Source of the DNA: Chryseomonas sp014190935 | GTDB lineage: Bacteria; Pseudomonadota; Gammaproteobacteria; Pseudomonadales; Pseudomonadaceae | Reading direction: 5' to 3' | DNA: 64,000 nt | NCBI RefSeq assembly: GCF_014190935.1 | Contig: NZ_JACHVV010000001.1 | Coordinates: 1,116,001 to 1,180,000, forward strand | Shown: positions 62,812 through 64,000 of the stretch, in pieces | How the letters are laid out: every line of letters starts with the position of its first letter | How positions within the stretch are numbered: position 1 is the first letter of the stretch | Program-made: the position numbers and the translations under genes | The notes under the pieces: model-generated | Told to the model about the DNA's origin: nothing | Database searches by the model: none | The model's input: the letters and a program-made list of their open reading frames with translations, nothing else

Positions 62812-63437
62812 GCCAGTTCATCGAAATTCATCCGCAGAATCCCCAGCCGCGGCTGATTCGTCAGGCCGTGGAAATCATCCAGTCCGGCGGTGTCATCGCC
62901 TATCCCACCGATTCGTCCTATGCGCTGGGTTGTCGTATCGGCGAGAAGAGCGCGGTGGAGCGGATCCGCCGCATCCGCCAGCTCGACGACAAGCACAACT
63001 TCACCCTGGTGTGCTGCGATCTTTCCGAGCTGGGCATCTATGCCAAGGTGGATACCAGCGCCTTCCGCCTGCTCAAGGCCTATACCCCCGGGCCCTACAC
63101 CTTCATCCTCAATGCCACCCGCGAAGTGCCGCGCATGCTGCTGCATCCCAAGCGGCGCACCATCGGCGTGCGGGTGCCCCAGCATCCCATCACCCTGGCG
63201 TTGCTGGAGGCACTGGGCGAGCCCTTGATGAGCGTGAGTCTGATCCTGCCGGGGGATGACGAAGCCCTGGGCGACGCCTGGGAGATCCGCGAGCGTCTCG
63301 AGCATTTCGTCGACCTGGTGATCGAAGGCGGTCCGGGTGGCTTGCAGCCGTCCACCGTGATCAGCCTGGCCGACGACGAACCGGAAGTGATCCGCGTCGG
63401 TGCCGGGGATCCGACGCCCTTCATGATCGAAGCATGA
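62808..63437 (+). CDS. yciO: YciO/Sua5/YrdC-family protein
   Basis: A 209-residue YrdC-fold protein, close to YciO: ALEIIQ-like helix then GGVIAYPTDSSYALGCRIGE, RIRQLDDKHNFTLVCCDLSE, YTPGPYTFILNATREVPRML and the ATP-binding VRVPQHPITLALLEALGEPL. YrdC/Sua5 make threonylcarbamoyl-AMP; YciO paralogues have weak or uncertain activity. It overlaps rnmA and scpA by 4 bases each, hence one operon. Confidence 0.91.
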   Translation: MSQFIEIHPQNPQPRLIRQAVEIIQSGGVIAYPTDSSYALGCRIGEKSAVERIRRIRQLDDKHNFTLVCCDLSELGIYAKVDTSAFRLLKAYTPGPYTFILNATREVPRMLLHPKRRTIGVRVPQHPITLALLEALGEPLMSVSLILPGDDEALGDAWEIRERLEHFVDLVIEGGPGGLQPSTVISLADDEPEVIRVGAGDPTPFMIEA

Positions 63438-64000
63438 GCGAAGCCCTGGACCCCCAGCTGCTCGAACCCGAGCAGCTGCGCCTGGCGCTGGTCTATGGCG
63501 AGGCCTTCACCGAACTGCCCCAGGACCTCTATATCCCGCCCGATGCCCTGGAGGTCTTTCTCGAAGCCTTCGAAGGACCGCTCGACCTGCTGCTCTATCT
63601 GATCCGCAAGCAGAACATCAACATCCTCGACATCCCGGTCGCCGAGATCACCCGGCAGTACATGAGCTACGTCGAGCTGATGAAGGCGGTGCAGCTGGAA
63701 CTGGCCGCCGAATACCTGCTGATGGCGGCCATGCTGGCGGAGATCAAGTCGCGGATGCTGCTGCCGCGGGCCGAAGGCCTGGAAGCCGAGGAAGAGGATC
63801 CCCGCGCCGAACTGATCCGGCGCCTGCAGGAATACGAGCGCTTCAAGAAGGCCGCCGAGGATCTCGATGACCTGCCGCGCGAGGGCCGCAACTTCGTGGT
63901 GCCTACCTTGCCGGCGCCGGATGCGCGGGCGCGCAAGCTGTTGCCCGAGGTGGACCTCGGCGAGTTGCTGCTGGCGATGGGCGAGGTCCTGCGCCGCGCC
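63434..64000 (+). CDS. scpA: Segregation and condensation protein A (partial, 3' end beyond window)
   Basis: The first 189 residues of ScpA, the kleisin subunit of the Smc-ScpAB condensin. The kleisin N-terminus is visible: LEVFLEAFEGPLDLLLYLIR, NINILDIPVAEITRQYM and LAAEYLLMAAMLAEIKSRML, then the acidic linker region. The first 30 residues are an acidic extension common in Pseudomonas. The ATGA overlap with yciO fixes the start. scpB is expected next. Confidence 0.93.
   Translation, partial: MSEALDPQLLEPEQLRLALVYGEAFTELPQDLYIPPDALEVFLEAFEGPLDLLLYLIRKQNINILDIPVAEITRQYMSYVELMKAVQLELAAEYLLMAAMLAEIKSRMLLPRAEGLEAEEEDPRAELIRRLQEYERFKKAAEDLDDLPREGRNFVVPTLPAPDARARKLLPEVDLGELLLAMGEVLRRA

Overview
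The window is a high-GC, gene-dense chromosomal segment of a Pseudomonas-type gammaproteobacterium. The main clues are an MvaT-type H-NS analogue, arginine-32 EF-P encoded next to its EarP rhamnosyltransferase, the liuABCDE leucine operon, a P. putida-type mdc malonate operon, a MASE2-domain CyaB cyclase and a class II DAHP synthase. The set of plant-related catabolic genes (glucarate, L-rhamnonate, xylanase) would suit a plant- or soil-associated species such as the P. oryzihabitans group. That species-level guess is inference. I see no prophage, transposase, integrase, CRISPR array or rRNA; the one tRNA is tRNA-Asp.

Layout. 1-6.8 kb (minus): malonate decarboxylase operon mdcABCDEGH followed by madL, which is cut by the window edge; genes overlap by 1-8 bases, except for an inverted repeat that has become part of the mdcG reading frame. 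6.8-7.6 kb: a YfdX-family periplasmic protein. 7.7-11.7 kb (minus): LacI regulator, a pair of operators, then the glucarate transporter and dehydratase. 11.7-18.2 kb (minus): liuABCDE for leucine/isovalerate breakdown, with a divergent LysR gene where a MerR-type LiuR is often found. 19.5-27.1 kb: a DUF2188 protein and an L-rhamnonate operon (rhmT, rhmD, a second MFS carrier, rhmA, aldA) with a divergent LysR regulator. 27.2-28.8 kb: tRNA-Asp, a conserved hypothetical gene and mvaT.

29-36.8 kb (minus): complete kdpFABCDE potassium-uptake operon with its two-component system. 37-38.7 kb (minus): a GH10 endoxylanase between two paralogous small glycine-rich exported proteins. 38.9-41.5 kb: acnB with an unusual long-range inverted repeat upstream. 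41.9-45.1 kb: a hydantoin/allantoin racemase, its GntR regulator and a divergent NCS1 transporter, each promoter carrying the same palindrome. 45.2-58.7 kb: mixed housekeeping genes (DUF1289, miaE, endA, earP-efp, TauE/SafE, LysR, DUF1127, YcaQ-type glycosylase, DAHP synthase, spermidine synthase-like, DEAD-box helicase, cyaB, nitroreductase). 58.6-64 kb: a CpxR/Spy/CpxA-like envelope-stress operon headed by yciB, and divergently an rnmA-yciO-scpA operon with 4-base overlaps.

The most unusual feature is at 47196-48938. EarP and EF-P lie in one uninterrupted reading frame with no stop codon between them. The enzyme that glycosylates EF-P could therefore be translated as a 580-residue fusion with its own substrate. 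This needs read-level confirmation.
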